This document shows positions 35,774 through 45,061 of a stretch of DNA of 64,000 nt, piece after piece. The DNA is taken from NCBI RefSeq assembly GCF_902705875.1, contig NZ_CACSIK010000003.1, positions 1-64,000 of the forward strand, read 5' to 3'. A program made the position numbers and the translations under genes. Each line of letters starts with the position of its first letter. Position 1 is the first letter of the stretch. The stretch is from Zhongshania aliphaticivorans (GTDB lineage: Bacteria > Pseudomonadota > Gammaproteobacteria > Pseudomonadales > Spongiibacteraceae). Below the pieces are notes generated by a model. The model did no database searches and was not told the origin of the DNA. It worked only from the letters and a program-made list of their open reading frames with translations.

Positions 35774-38700
35774 TGTAACTGTCTCCATGATTGACGGCCG
35801 GCTTGCGATTCATCGCCAGCGCTTTCGGTAATAACCCCAATACTACCACTGGTTCCTGAGGTGTATTTATACTCAAGCTCACCGGCACCAATGATACCTG
35901 GCGTCTTAATCATTTCGTCACTACCAACACCGCTAGGTGGGTAGGAATCATCGTCATCGTCTTCGATAACATCAAGGTAATTCACCAAACCATCGCCATT
36001 AATATCCAATGCCGGAGAATCAACGCCACCATTAATGATATTACCATCATCATCCAAAGTAGGAGCCTCATCACCAATTCGGCCGCCAGTCATTGCATCT
36101 AGCTCCATTAACCAACTGCTACCGCCGTAGCCACAGATACTTTCATCTGGCGTAATGGTTGCAAAAATAATACGGCCATTTCTTAATACAGCGGGAGATA
36201 CCACTCTCTCGCCATCTGCGGACGCAGGCGATGGGCCCAATAAACGCAAATGCCACCCGCCAGATTGCTCCGAGTTATCACTGGTTACTCGCACTCGGCT
36301 GGTTGTATCGCTACCATCCAGCGTTGTCATTACCCCTTGAGCCTGAACGGTTTGGCTCGCTAAATCAGCTTTAGCAACGGGAGAGTTTGTGTCGTGAATA
36401 CCGTAAAAATCCTGCACCTGTGGATTATTACCGATGGCTGCATCACCTGTTTCAAAATACTTACCCGTGCCGAAATAAATCATCAAACCACTTGAGTAAT
36501 GACGCCCCACTGTTGGCCGCGCAGTGATAGGCTGAGCTACATTGCTACTGTCCACCGCGGTAAACAGCGGCACAGGGACAAACGAACCAGCAACAGTGGT
36601 CAGGAAATTAGCAGAAAAACCCCAGCTGGCCACTGTTGAACCAGTAAAATCAAACTTCCACAGGTTTCCTTCTAAATCACCGGCATACACATAGTCCGTA
36701 ATCCGATCACCGTCATAGTCAACAGGTACAACGGTAGCCAAGCCATTATTTAGCCCTGGCTTAAGGGTATCAATCACACTCAATAAGGAACCACTTGCCA
36801 AATCAACCACAAATAATTTAACGGTGTCACCAGAATCGTAGCCATTCCCAAATATAGCTACCCATTTATTACCCGCTTTTACACGCGCAATAACCGGCGC
36901 ACTCATGGCAACACCTAAACGATGTAAAGACAGGTCTAAAGGATCTAAAACGCTACCTACAGAAACACTGATAGGCAGGGATGAGGTCGAAAACTCCCAC
37001 ATAATACTATCGGCATCTAAGTCATCAGGATCGGTCACATCAATGGCAAACACCGAACGCCCCCCAGCGCCAGTGCTGCCCAGCAACACTGTCTTCCAAG
37101 TATTACTCAAATAAGCATCGTTAACTCGTGGAGAGCCATCAACAGTATAGCTATGTACATAGTTGGGGTCAGAAATAGCCGCTATTTTAGGAAATGCCGA
37201 CACCGGAATATAAGCAAATGTTTCTGCTCCTGTCTCTGCATTAAAGCCATGAAGCATTCCATCATTTGCGCCCACATATAGCATCGGATCACGACTCGCC
37301 TTGGTTGACAAAAATGCAGCATAACTTGAGCCTTCTGTACTAGGCAGTAAGTGATAGCTGTAATTTTCAACGCTACCTACATAAAAGGGGTCGGAGTTCA
37401 CAATATCACCGAGGAGGTGAGTCCTCTCCCTAAGGTCGTTACTTTCCCGAGATCTATCCCCCGCCAACCACGCTAATCTTCGCTGCGCTTGGGTATCGCC
37501 ATCACCAGACAGTTTTAAATATGCTTGCTGGCTCGCCGTAAAATCATCCCAGTTAGCCACCGTAAAATCGACCGCATCAGTTATTAACTCACCTTGATCA
37601 CCAACACCAGCAACAATATTACGAGAGCCATAGGCCGGTATTTTTCCAGCGGTATTGGTATCCCAAAAAACACTATCAATGGCACCGGATTCACTGAGTG
37701 TGTAGGCCTGTAAACGGCCCGACCAATCGTTGGAGTTAAAACTTGCCTGATACACTAAAGTACCGGAGTCTAAACGTGTCGAGTTAACCGCAATAGAGGA
37801 TGCAGAAGCCTTACTTTCACGACCGATTTCCTGCAAAACAGAAGCTAGTTCATTTGCAAACACATCTGGCTCTGCCGCACTAAAGAAGCCGCCCCGGCTA
37901 TTAACCGCTGCATGTAATAAGTCATCTATTTTATGGACTTCATCGCTGGTTGGGTTTGGCCAAGAAATATTGGCTCCCGAGCTGATCGCCGCAAAAGCAT
38001 CGTCGGGATCAACGGTGCCAGAAACCCCAAATCCAACGCCATAAGTTACCATGTGCTGCCAAAATGCTGGGTTATCATTGGTTTCATTTATAACGTTGTC
38101 GAGATCATCACGAATATCATTTTTCCAATAATACATAGCGACATCCGCTAGCGTATCCGAGCGACCATCAGTAAATGGTGAAACATCATTGTAAGTGTAG
38201 CTATCACCCACTGATCTAGTGTGGGTTGGGCCATCGTTACCATCGTTGTTATTGCCGGGCCCACCAGATACATCACTACCCGACCAATAACCGTCCGTCA
38301 CTAGCACCGAGAAATTCCTTCGGCATTCCAAATGGTCGGTAGTGTCATTATCTTCCCCAGGTGTCGCACTCCAAGGGCCACGATCATCTGTTCTCGAAAA
38401 GTATTCCCCAGCTGAGTTTAGGGCCGCCCGCAATGGCGTTCCCGAATTAGGAATGGTGCGACCGTAGAGATTGTCATAAAAATCATCACGATCATCATCT
38501 TCAAAAGCCCGCACACCTGTCACTATCGAGCTGGCATTAACGCCGTCGACAGAGCTATTCCCCTCATTCAAAGTAGCAAAACCAACACGCATATTGCTGC
38601 TTTGTTGCGAAAAAGCAAAACCACTACCGGCCCTAGCCGCTAATATCCTCGAACGGTAATAGGTGTACCAGTTAGCAAAGTTCTGTATTTCTTCTGCATA

Positions 38701-39741
38701 AGTACATTGGGCCAACTCTCTATCAGCACAATCAGTACGAAGATCTCGGCCGCCGTTTGTATAAAGATAACCTGACTTGATTTCTACCTTGGTGTAGTTA
38801 TTTCGATTCCACTCATTACCGCCCGCATACTCAAAATACGTCGCGGGCCAAAAGGTCTTATCAGATGTTGTGGTGCAATTATTATTACAATTCCCTTCTA
38901 TCCAGCGAGTGTTGTTACTGTTATTCGATGAATTTATATCACTATTATTAGCCGCTAAATTTCGGCAGTACTGTATTCCAGATCCACCTGTTCTTTCTGG
39001 GTTATGGTAAGCGCAAGATGGCGTAGCATCTGGATAGGAAGTACCGTCGGACTTCGCCCAAGGACGATAAGTGACCGAAGGATCATAATAAATTTTATTA
39101 AAGTAATTCGAACGCGTCATCGCATTATATGCAGAATTATCATCTACCGTTGGCACGCGATTATCGTAATCAGACCCGCCATAAACACCACTGGCCCTAG
39201 GAAAAATATATCTGGCAGTATCTTCAATCAAGCTATCTGGCATGATTTCAAAATGCATAGACCCTGAATCATCGAGAATATACATGACATTCGGCTCTGC
39301 CGATTGCGACAGAAATAAGGGGGCCTGAGCGACGTTGCCATCACCAATCACTCCAGTAGTCGGTGTGCACCCAGCTTCCAAACCTTCAACCGTAAAGGTT
39401 GCTCTACACTGGGTGTAGGTGTAGCCATTTGAAACCGTGAATATATTTCTGTTGTAAAAATAATGGCTTTCCGGACACACATAGGCATATGTATTTCCAC
39501 GATACCGCCAACCTGCTGGGTCAACTTCAACACTAATTATGCTATCTATTGACTCTAGCGTATTGAAGGTATGAACATCAGCAGAGTTTACAAACTCACC
39601 AATCACTGCTGAGACCTGACGGACGCAATCATCAGCAATAACACGCTTAACCGTTACCATATTTAGTGCCACGGCAGCGATTGTAAAAATAATACATCTT
39701 TCCAAAACACGAGGAAATCTGGCACTAAATATATTCTTCAT
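35770..39741 (-). CDS. pilY1: PilY1, type IV pilus tip adhesin and biogenesis factor
   Basis: This 1323-residue secreted protein has a signal peptide (to about residue 36), a small Cys-containing N-terminal region, and a von Willebrand A-like domain. The MIDAS motif DDSGSM is at residues 157-162. The C-terminal seven-bladed beta-propeller typical of PilY1 covers about 760-1200. A calcium-binding loop DYDGDRITDYVYAGDLEG matches the site that controls pilus extension in P. aeruginosa PilY1. Near the C-terminus a second Ca-like loop (DINGDGLVNYLDVIEDDDDD) resembles a dockerin/EF-hand. It is 27 bases after pilX and coupled to pilE. Confidence 0.93.
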   Translation of the reverse strand: MKNIFSARFPRVLERCIIFTIAAVALNMVTVKRVIADDCVRQVSAVIGEFVNSADVHTFNTLESIDSIISVEVDPAGWRYRGNTYAYVCPESHYFYNRNIFTVSNGYTYTQCRATFTVEGLEAGCTPTTGVIGDGNVAQAPLFLSQSAEPNVMYILDDSGSMHFEIMPDSLIEDTARYIFPRASGVYGGSDYDNRVPTVDDNSAYNAMTRSNYFNKIYYDPSVTYRPWAKSDGTSYPDATPSCAYHNPERTGGSGIQYCRNLAANNSDINSSNNSNNTRWIEGNCNNNCTTTSDKTFWPATYFEYAGGNEWNRNNYTKVEIKSGYLYTNGGRDLRTDCADRELAQCTYAEEIQNFANWYTYYRSRILAARAGSGFAFSQQSSNMRVGFATLNEGNSSVDGVNASSIVTGVRAFEDDDRDDFYDNLYGRTIPNSGTPLRAALNSAGEYFSRTDDRGPWSATPGEDNDTTDHLECRRNFSVLVTDGYWSGSDVSGGPGNNNDGNDGPTHTRSVGDSYTYNDVSPFTDGRSDTLADVAMYYWKNDIRDDLDNVINETNDNPAFWQHMVTYGVGFGVSGTVDPDDAFAAISSGANISWPNPTSDEVHKIDDLLHAAVNSRGGFFSAAEPDVFANELASVLQEIGRESKASASSIAVNSTRLDSGTLVYQASFNSNDWSGRLQAYTLSESGAIDSVFWDTNTAGKIPAYGSRNIVAGVGDQGELITDAVDFTVANWDDFTASQQAYLKLSGDGDTQAQRRLAWLAGDRSRESNDLRERTHLLGDIVNSDPFYVGSVENYSYHLLPSTEGSSYAAFLSTKASRDPMLYVGANDGMLHGFNAETGAETFAYIPVSAFPKIAAISDPNYVHSYTVDGSPRVNDAYLSNTWKTVLLGSTGAGGRSVFAIDVTDPDDLDADSIMWEFSTSSLPISVSVGSVLDPLDLSLHRLGVAMSAPVIARVKAGNKWVAIFGNGYDSGDTVKLFVVDLASGSLLSVIDTLKPGLNNGLATVVPVDYDGDRITDYVYAGDLEGNLWKFDFTGSTVASWGFSANFLTTVAGSFVPVPLFTAVDSSNVAQPITARPTVGRHYSSGLMIYFGTGKYFETGDAAIGNNPQVQDFYGIHDTNSPVAKADLASQTVQAQGVMTTLDGSDTTSRVRVTSDNSEQSGGWHLRLLGPSPASADGERVVSPAVLRNGRIIFATITPDESICGYGGSSWLMELDAMTGGRIGDEAPTLDDDGNIINGGVDSPALDINGDGLVNYLDVIEDDDDDSYPPSGVGSDEMIKTPGIIGAGELEYKYTSGTSGSIGVITESAGDESQAGRQSWRQLQ

Positions 39742-39768
39742 TATCTTCTCCCTCCAATAAAGGGCTTA

Positions 39769-40320
39769 TTAATTATTGCGCTTAAAGGTAGTACTAAGCA
39801 CCACCATACTGCGATCACTTGCACCGTAACCACGCGCTGTTATTAAGTAATAACCTAGCGTTGCTACAGGCCTATCAGAATCTAAAGCGGCATTGGGGTC
39901 CGCGACATTACTTAGTTCTTCAATAATATATTCCGGCTGTCGCGATACATTGGAAATGGTGCTGTTTGGCAATACACGCCACCCCGTTGCAGAATGATTC
40001 GACCAGTCAGGTTCAATGCAGGCAGTACGTGTATCAGTAGGATCTGCACACGATAAAAACAAGCCATTGCTGCCATCAAACGTACCCACGTTGACTTGTG
40101 ACAACTGGGCCTCTGCTGCCCGCAAGGCAGCTTCTGACGCCTGAAAAGCCATATTAATATCTTTGGCATTCCCCGCCATTCGCTCCTGCAGTGTTGCTGA
40201 CTGCATAGAGGCCGCGCTCACAATGGTCAATATCAATAAAAAGACCAAGCTCACTATTAAGGCCGCACCTCGCTGGTGGTTAGCCGTTTTTAAATGCCCT
40301 CTGGCTAAAGTCTTACTCAT
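39769..40320 (-). CDS. pilX: PilX, minor type IV pilin (GspK-like)
   Basis: This 183-residue minor pilin primes pilus assembly with PilV, PilW, PilE and FimT. The basic leader ends HQRG and the mature N-terminus reads AALIVSLVFLLILTIVSAAS. As usual for PilX, the otherwise invariant Glu at position 5 is absent (here Val), which places it at the pilus tip. The globular region is about 140 residues, with a likely disulfide (C in FLSCADPTDTRTAC). The start ATG overlaps the pilW stop (ATGA). Confidence 0.9.
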   Translation of the reverse strand: MSKTLARGHLKTANHQRGAALIVSLVFLLILTIVSAASMQSATLQERMAGNAKDINMAFQASEAALRAAEAQLSQVNVGTFDGSNGLFLSCADPTDTRTACIEPDWSNHSATGWRVLPNSTISNVSRQPEYIIEELSNVADPNAALDSDRPVATLGYYLITARGYGASDRSMVVLSTTFKRNN

Positions 40321-41354
40321 GGCACTTTATTCCTGATCGCAAACACATTGGTGAACACTTGCCGTAAACGGCCATCGTTATTCACTAAAACATTACCATC
40401 CACATCAGTGACACTTTGTGCCGTTGCGCTACCAGTTTGGCCCACCACATTTTCCTCTGAGCCAACCATCTGCAATGATATTTTTACACTGAGTACATTC
40501 GCCCAATTGGCAACTACCGTGGTGTACACATCGACAGATCGATCGCCGCTATTATCAACGCCATAACTTATCTGCATATCTTCAACACCTTCTACCAGCT
40601 CTGTGGCAGCGCTCATCACGCCACCGGAACCAGCAACCGTTTGCTGAACATACAAGGCGTGAATGGGGTTACCAGCTTGAGTATCTCTGCCCGTGTCGCG
40701 AATAAAATAATTTTTAGTTTCAAAGCCAAACACTTCGGCATCTAAACCATATATTTTGCCCAGCGTGGAAGCGGAATTTTTCGCTCCGTTTTCATGGTTA
40801 AGCGTAGTGACACCAGATTGCGCTGGTGTATTGGTTATACGAAATACATCCGCATTCAAACAATCCGACACCAACACATAATCATCTTGAACAAAACCGA
40901 GGGTATTACTATTAATATTTAAAAAACCAGTGCCAGCCGTTGTTGAACCGTCTAAGCGAATAAAATTGGTGGATGCTCGCTTAATCTGCACGGCATCGGA
41001 ACCTTCTATTGCGCCTAAGGCATTGCCTTCCGCCAAATCATTTTGACCGACAAATACCGTGGCAGGACCGAAATCCACTGCCGCTGCAGGCGTCGCAATA
41101 TTATTGACCGTCACTGTGCCAATAGAGGTGCAGCCCATATAACCAGACATTCGTATTTCTTCGCCTAATAGCCGCATGCCAAAACGCGCATTCTCTTGCA
41201 CCTGTGCTAATGACTGTTGCAGCGTTGAGCTAGTGTTACTTGCCACAAATACCTGAATCACCGCGGCACTTAATACCAAGCCCAAGGTGATGGATATCAT
41301 TAGCTCTACAAGGCCGAAACCATGCTGTAATTTCTGTTTTATACTCACCATCAT
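40317..41354 (-). CDS. pilW: PilW, minor type IV pilin
   Basis: This 345-residue minor pilin is the largest of the set. The leader (MMVSIKQKLQHG) is followed by FGLVELMISITLGLVLSAAV, with Glu at mature position 5. The family motif SLAQVQENARFGMRLLGEEIRMSGYMGC is present. The C-terminal domain contains VEDMQISYGVDNSGD, typical of PilW. The start ATG at 41354 overlaps the pilV stop as ATGA, and a second ATG follows directly. Confidence 0.93.
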   Translation of the reverse strand: MMVSIKQKLQHGFGLVELMISITLGLVLSAAVIQVFVASNTSSTLQQSLAQVQENARFGMRLLGEEIRMSGYMGCTSIGTVTVNNIATPAAAVDFGPATVFVGQNDLAEGNALGAIEGSDAVQIKRASTNFIRLDGSTTAGTGFLNINSNTLGFVQDDYVLVSDCLNADVFRITNTPAQSGVTTLNHENGAKNSASTLGKIYGLDAEVFGFETKNYFIRDTGRDTQAGNPIHALYVQQTVAGSGGVMSAATELVEGVEDMQISYGVDNSGDRSVDVYTTVVANWANVLSVKISLQMVGSEENVVGQTGSATAQSVTDVDGNVLVNNDGRLRQVFTNVFAIRNKVP

Positions 41355-41824
41355 AGTTCCGTTATAAAGACGAAGCTTTCAGTATCAGCCGCAGATGAAT
41401 CCCGAGTCTTAGCGAGTCGGCTTTCATTCCATTGCACAGTAATTGTAAAAGTAGATCCATTACGCACAACTGCCCCATCGCCTGCTGGTAGACGCAAACC
41501 TAGCTCCGTCAACCATTCTCGCCTGTCAATGTCATTGATGGTGTCACCATCAGGCGCATCGTCATCAAGCGCCAAATCATAGTTACCCGCCACGGCCCGC
41601 TCCCGATTAGCGCGCAAGCGATCAGCCATATCATTAGCAAGAAATACCGCTGCCGAGCGTGTATTTGCGGCTTGATTAAATTTTGTGGAATTAAGTTGCA
41701 GGGCCGCAGCCCCCAACACACCTGTTGCCGTTATTAACACCGCAACAAGAACCTCAACCAAGGTCACACCCGACTGGTGTGATCGACGTCGAGAAGGTTG
41801 GACAAGTCTTCTTACTTTACTCAT
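41351..41824 (-). CDS. pilV: PilV, minor type IV pilin
   Basis: This 157-residue minor pilin has a long basic leader (KVRRLVQPSRRRSHQSG) before VTLVEVLVAVLITATGVLGAA, with Glu at mature position 5. The segment QLNSTKFNQAANTRSAAVFLANDMADRLRANR is diagnostic of PilV. I place the start at the ATG at 41824, which overlaps the fimT TGA as ATGA, instead of a TTG two codons upstream. The Arg-rich leader of about 19 residues is longer than in most pilins. Confidence 0.92.
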   Translation of the reverse strand: MSKVRRLVQPSRRRSHQSGVTLVEVLVAVLITATGVLGAAALQLNSTKFNQAANTRSAAVFLANDMADRLRANRERAVAGNYDLALDDDAPDGDTINDIDRREWLTELGLRLPAGDGAVVRNGSTFTITVQWNESRLAKTRDSSAADTESFVFITEL

Positions 41825-42333
41825 GAGCAATCTCGCTCTGCTATCCGCACCTGACCACTGGCACTAATTTCTATATTCCGATCTCGAGAGCAGTACTCAG
41901 GAGAGGTTCGATATTGAATGGTGATGGGCTGAAGACCACCAGCGAGGCCGCCGTTTCGATCAAAAGAAAACGACGTAATCGCGCTGCCATCACGAACCAC
42001 AGAAACGCCTGAGCCACTTTTAATCGCACCTGTTTTCTTCAAGGTTTCCCCAGCATCAACGCTGCCATTTGCATTGGTGTCGATCCAACTTTGCCAGCCT
42101 GCTTTCCAATCACTGCTGGTCGCGGTTAAGGTCACAACAGCAGAACGCACCACCGCCTCTGACTTCGCAGTAACAATACTTTGGCTCAACTGTTGCACGT
42201 CTGACCTTGCACGTGAATTATCGATAAAAGTGGTAAAATTAGGGACGGCGACACCCAATAAAATCACCACGACAGCCATTGTCGTTAGCAATTCAATTAA
42301 GGTAAAACCTGCTATTTTCATTCTGTGCCTCAC
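41821..42333 (-). CDS. fimT: FimT, GspH-like minor pilin, first gene of the operon
   Basis: This 170-residue pseudopilin has the leader MRHRMKIAG, cleavage before FTLIELLTTMAVVVILLGVAVPNF, and Glu at mature position 5. The C-terminal GspH/FimT domain contains SRARSDVQQLSQSIVTAKSEAV and ends with GQVRIAERDCS, with paired cysteines. An internal ATG at codon 5 would give a shorter leader. FimT proteins can bind DNA in natural transformation of some gammaproteobacteria, so a competence role is possible but unproven here. GAGG lies six bases before the first ATG. Confidence 0.9.
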   Translation of the reverse strand: MRHRMKIAGFTLIELLTTMAVVVILLGVAVPNFTTFIDNSRARSDVQQLSQSIVTAKSEAVVRSAVVTLTATSSDWKAGWQSWIDTNANGSVDAGETLKKTGAIKSGSGVSVVRDGSAITSFSFDRNGGLAGGLQPITIQYRTSPEYCSRDRNIEISASGQVRIAERDCS

Positions 42334-42540
42334 AAGCCATCCCAGTTTTTAAATGCCCACTAATACCATTCACCAAGGCTATATTGGCGCGACTCTAAAG
42401 CCTAACCCAGTTCGCTGAGCAAATCTGTTAGTAGCAGACGTACGGTAGCAATACCCCGACCAACGGACCTTAGTCGCTTTAAGCAATAGACACGCCCCGA
42501 TTACCCTTTTATGATTGACAAGAATCATGGAAAGGAGTCT

Positions 42541-43050
42541 ATGATGAAAATTCTGGGAATGACGTTAATCGAGCTAATATCAACGCTCGCAGTATCTGCT
42601 GTACTTAGTCTAGTAGCGATACCATCTCTGTATCAAACACTGCAGCAACATCGCTTAAAGGCATCAGCTCACACTCTATTTCAGGCACTTAATAGCGCAA
42701 GGGCCAGCGCCGTTATTCGTAACCAGCATGTTACCGTATGGAATAATGATGGTGACTGGACAGCTGATGTCGAAATTTTTATAGATGACAACGAAAATGG
42801 TGAACGTGATTCTGGAGAGCTTCTACTGCATCGCAGTGCCGACCACAGCAGCATAAATATTAGCGGCAACCGCTGGGTTGCCGACTATATTAAGTTTCAT
42901 TCAGATGGTAGTGCGCATACCGCAAATGGTGCATTTCAAGTTGGCACCATCACCTTTTGTAGCGAAGACCTTGCCGATACAGCATATCAAATTGTACTGA
43001 GCATAGGTGGTCGCTTAAGGATGGTAAAAACGACAATTGAAGAGTGTTAA
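42541..43050 (+). CDS. Second FimT/GspH-like pilin, divergent from the operon
   Basis: This 169-residue prepilin has the leader MMKILG, cleavage before MTLIELISTLAVSAVLSLVAIPSL, and Glu at mature position 5. The globular domain contains DWTADVEIFIDDNENGERDSGE and ends SIGGRLRMVKTTIEEC, a FimT/GspH pattern with two cysteines. The start is set by AAAGGAG just upstream of ATGATG (42541/42544). It is transcribed opposite to fimT and converges on ispH with six bases between stops. It resembles FimU or FimT, and because Pseudomonas has fimU and fimT in one cluster, this could be the split-off paralogue. Its exact role is uncertain. Confidence 0.82.
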   Translation: MMKILGMTLIELISTLAVSAVLSLVAIPSLYQTLQQHRLKASAHTLFQALNSARASAVIRNQHVTVWNNDGDWTADVEIFIDDNENGERDSGELLLHRSADHSSINISGNRWVADYIKFHSDGSAHTANGAFQVGTITFCSEDLADTAYQIVLSIGGRLRMVKTTIEEC

Positions 43051-43056
43051 CCGACC

Positions 43057-44025
43057 TTAGGAAACATCGACTAGACGCAATTCTTTAGGTAAGGAAAATG
43101 TAATGTTTTCAGGTCGGCCATCAAGTTCAACCGGCGAGGTGGCACCGAGCTCGCAAAGCCTGTCGATCACCGCGCTAACCAGCACTTCTGGTGCCGACGC
43201 ACCAGCAGTAATACCAATTTTTGGTGAGCCCTCAAGCCACTCGGCAAGAATATCTTCTTCGCTATCAATCAAATATGCCCGACAACCGATTCGCTCAGCC
43301 AACTCTCTTAAGCGATTGGAATTTGAGCTGTTTGGCGAGCCAACAACTAGCACCAAATCAACTTGTTGGGCCAAGGTTTTTACTGCATCTTGACGGTTTT
43401 GGGTGGCGTAGCAAATATCATCTTTGCGCGGCCCTTCGATATTTGGAAACCGCTGCCGCAGGGCATTTATCACTGCCGCCGTATCATCCATCGACAGAGT
43501 CGTTTGGGTAACATAAGACAAATTATCAGGATCTTTGACCTGTAAGGTCATTGCCTGCTCAACATCTTCCACAAGGTAAATGTCACCACCCTGGGAGGCG
43601 TTGTACTGCCCCATAGTGCCCTCAACTTCGGGGTGACCCTTGTGGCCAATCAGCACACATTCCCGCCCAGTGCCACTAAAATTCACTACTTCCATATGTA
43701 CTTTGGTTACTAGCGGGCAGGTGGCGTCAAACACCTTTAGTCCCCGGCGATCTGCTTCTTTACGCACCGCCTGAGACACCCCGTGGGCGCTAAAAATGAC
43801 AATTTTATCGTCGGGAACTTCGTCCAATTCATCAACAAACATCGCCCCACGCTGCCGTAAATTTTCAACCACAAATTTATTGTGGACAACTTCATGGCGC
43901 ACATAAATCGGAGCCCCAAATACATCAAGAGCGCGATTCACTATTTCAATGGCACGATCTACTCCAGCGCAAAAACCACGAGGGTTTGCCATTTTAATTT
44001 GCATTTTGTCGCCAGAGTTTGTCAT
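43057..44025 (-). CDS. ispH: IspH, 4-hydroxy-3-methylbut-2-enyl diphosphate reductase
   Basis: This 322-residue iron-sulfur enzyme makes IPP and DMAPP in the last step of the MEP isoprenoid pathway. The three cluster cysteines are in [21 protein letters not shown] and [11 protein letters not shown], and conserved histidines are in VRHEVVHNK and [12 protein letters not shown] shorter start ([10 protein letters not shown], 44004) matches the E. coli N-terminus. The start at 44025 has GGTGAT upstream, so I keep it but consider both possible. It is the last gene of the ribF-ileS-lspA-fkpB-ispH operon. Confidence 0.96.
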   Translation of the reverse strand: MTNSGDKMQIKMANPRGFCAGVDRAIEIVNRALDVFGAPIYVRHEVVHNKFVVENLRQRGAMFVDELDEVPDDKIVIFSAHGVSQAVRKEADRRGLKVFDATCPLVTKVHMEVVNFSGTGRECVLIGHKGHPEVEGTMGQYNASQGGDIYLVEDVEQAMTLQVKDPDNLSYVTQTTLSMDDTAAVINALRQRFPNIEGPRKDDICYATQNRQDAVKTLAQQVDLVLVVGSPNSSNSNRLRELAERIGCRAYLIDSEEDILAEWLEGSPKIGITAGASAPEVLVSAVIDRLCELGATSPVELDGRPENITFSLPKELRLVDVS

Positions 44026-44064
44026 TACATCACCATAGTAAGATTTCCAAACTGGAAATCACTG

Positions 44065-44517
44065 TTACGTCGCGTCGGCCTGCGTACTCACATTTAAAAT
44101 TTCAACCTTAAAAGCGAGGTCTCGTCCGGCCAAGGGATGATTAAAATCTACCATCACATAATCATCGCCCACTTCACTTACCACACCGGGCAATTCAGCT
44201 CGCGCTGCATCTGCAAAAGAAATAACCAGACCTTTTTCTAAAGTCATATCCGCGCCGAATTGGCTACGCGGAAAACGCTGAATATTTGCGGGATTACGCT
44301 GACCAAAGCCATCTTCTGGGGCTAGTGTAAAAGTCTCTTTTGCACCGGCAGTTAAACCCAATAATTTTGATTCTACGCTAGGAAGCAAACTGCCATCACC
44401 AAATGTAAACGTGGCTGGCTTGCCTCCAAAGGTGCTATCGACTTCATCGCCATCAATAATACTTAATGAAAAATGCAGGCTAATTTCAGTGTCTGGTGCT
44501 ACTTTAATATTTGTCAT
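44065..44517 (-). CDS. fkpB: FkpB/SlpA, FKBP-type peptidyl-prolyl isomerase
   Basis: This cytoplasmic SlyD/SlpA-type isomerase is 150 residues from the ATG at 44517 and 154 from the ATG at 44529. The FKBP domain surrounds an insert-in-flap domain. Landmarks are DGDEVDSTFGGKPATFTFGDGSLLPSVE near the N-terminus, EDGFGQRNPANIQ (family signature), and VDFNHPLAGRDLAFKVEI near the C-terminus. It lacks the His-rich tail of SlyD, as expected for SlpA. The start overlaps the end of lspA, and this order (lspA-fkpB-ispH) is conserved in gammaproteobacteria. Confidence 0.94.
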   Translation of the reverse strand: MTNIKVAPDTEISLHFSLSIIDGDEVDSTFGGKPATFTFGDGSLLPSVESKLLGLTAGAKETFTLAPEDGFGQRNPANIQRFPRSQFGADMTLEKGLVISFADAARAELPGVVSEVGDDYVMVDFNHPLAGRDLAFKVEILNVSTQADAT

Positions 44518-45061
44518 TGTCTCTATCATTCCACTCAGCACTAGGCCGTTTTTTCGATTCAGGGTTTATCACCATATCGAGTAATAACAGGCAAGCACCA
44601 ACACTGATCCCTGCGTCGGCGATATTAAAAGTGGGAAAATAACTTGCTCCCCAATGAACCGAGATAAAATCAACCACGTGACCAAAATATATCCTGTCCC
44701 ATAAATTACCAAGTGCCCCGCCTAGCACCAATGATAACGCTAAGGATAATAACCACTGCTGACGTTGCAAACGCATCAGCCATACACAAATATAGCCACT
44801 GACAAGCAAAGCAATCACGGTAAAAAACCAACGCTGCCAGCCGCCAGCATCACTCAAAAAACTAAACGCTGCACCGGGATTATAATGCAGCGTGATATTC
44901 AGTACCGGCAACACTTCTACGGGGCTAGCATAATCCAAAAGTGTATTGGCAAAATATTTTGTGATTTGATCACAAACAATGACCACTGCTGCCACCAACA
45001 ACCAAAACACTCGGCTGCGACGCTGTGCGGCCACTTCACTATCAACACCAGGCTCATGCAT
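44504..45061 (-). CDS. lspA: LspA, lipoprotein signal peptidase II
   Basis: This 185-residue inner-membrane aspartyl protease cleaves prolipoprotein signal peptides, for instance those of BamD and the lipoprotein at 59823. It has four hydrophobic helices. The catalytic aspartates lie in [19 protein letters not shown] and [11 protein letters not shown], with the family pattern NxxDR and NxAD. I start it at the ATG at 45061 (MHEPGVD), which overlaps the ileS stop by eight bases. A longer frame to 45085 would run further into ileS. It has a charged C-terminal tail of about 20 residues. Confidence 0.95.
   Translation of the reverse strand: MHEPGVDSEVAAQRRSRVFWLLVAAVVIVCDQITKYFANTLLDYASPVEVLPVLNITLHYNPGAAFSFLSDAGGWQRWFFTVIALLVSGYICVWLMRLQRQQWLLSLALSLVLGGALGNLWDRIYFGHVVDFISVHWGASYFPTFNIADAGISVGACLLLLDMVINPESKKRPSAEWNDRDNDKY

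Noticed and set aside
42511..42528. ATGATT/AATCAT inverted repeat before the second FimT gene
   Set aside because: The arms are only six bases. It is too short to support as an operator by itself.
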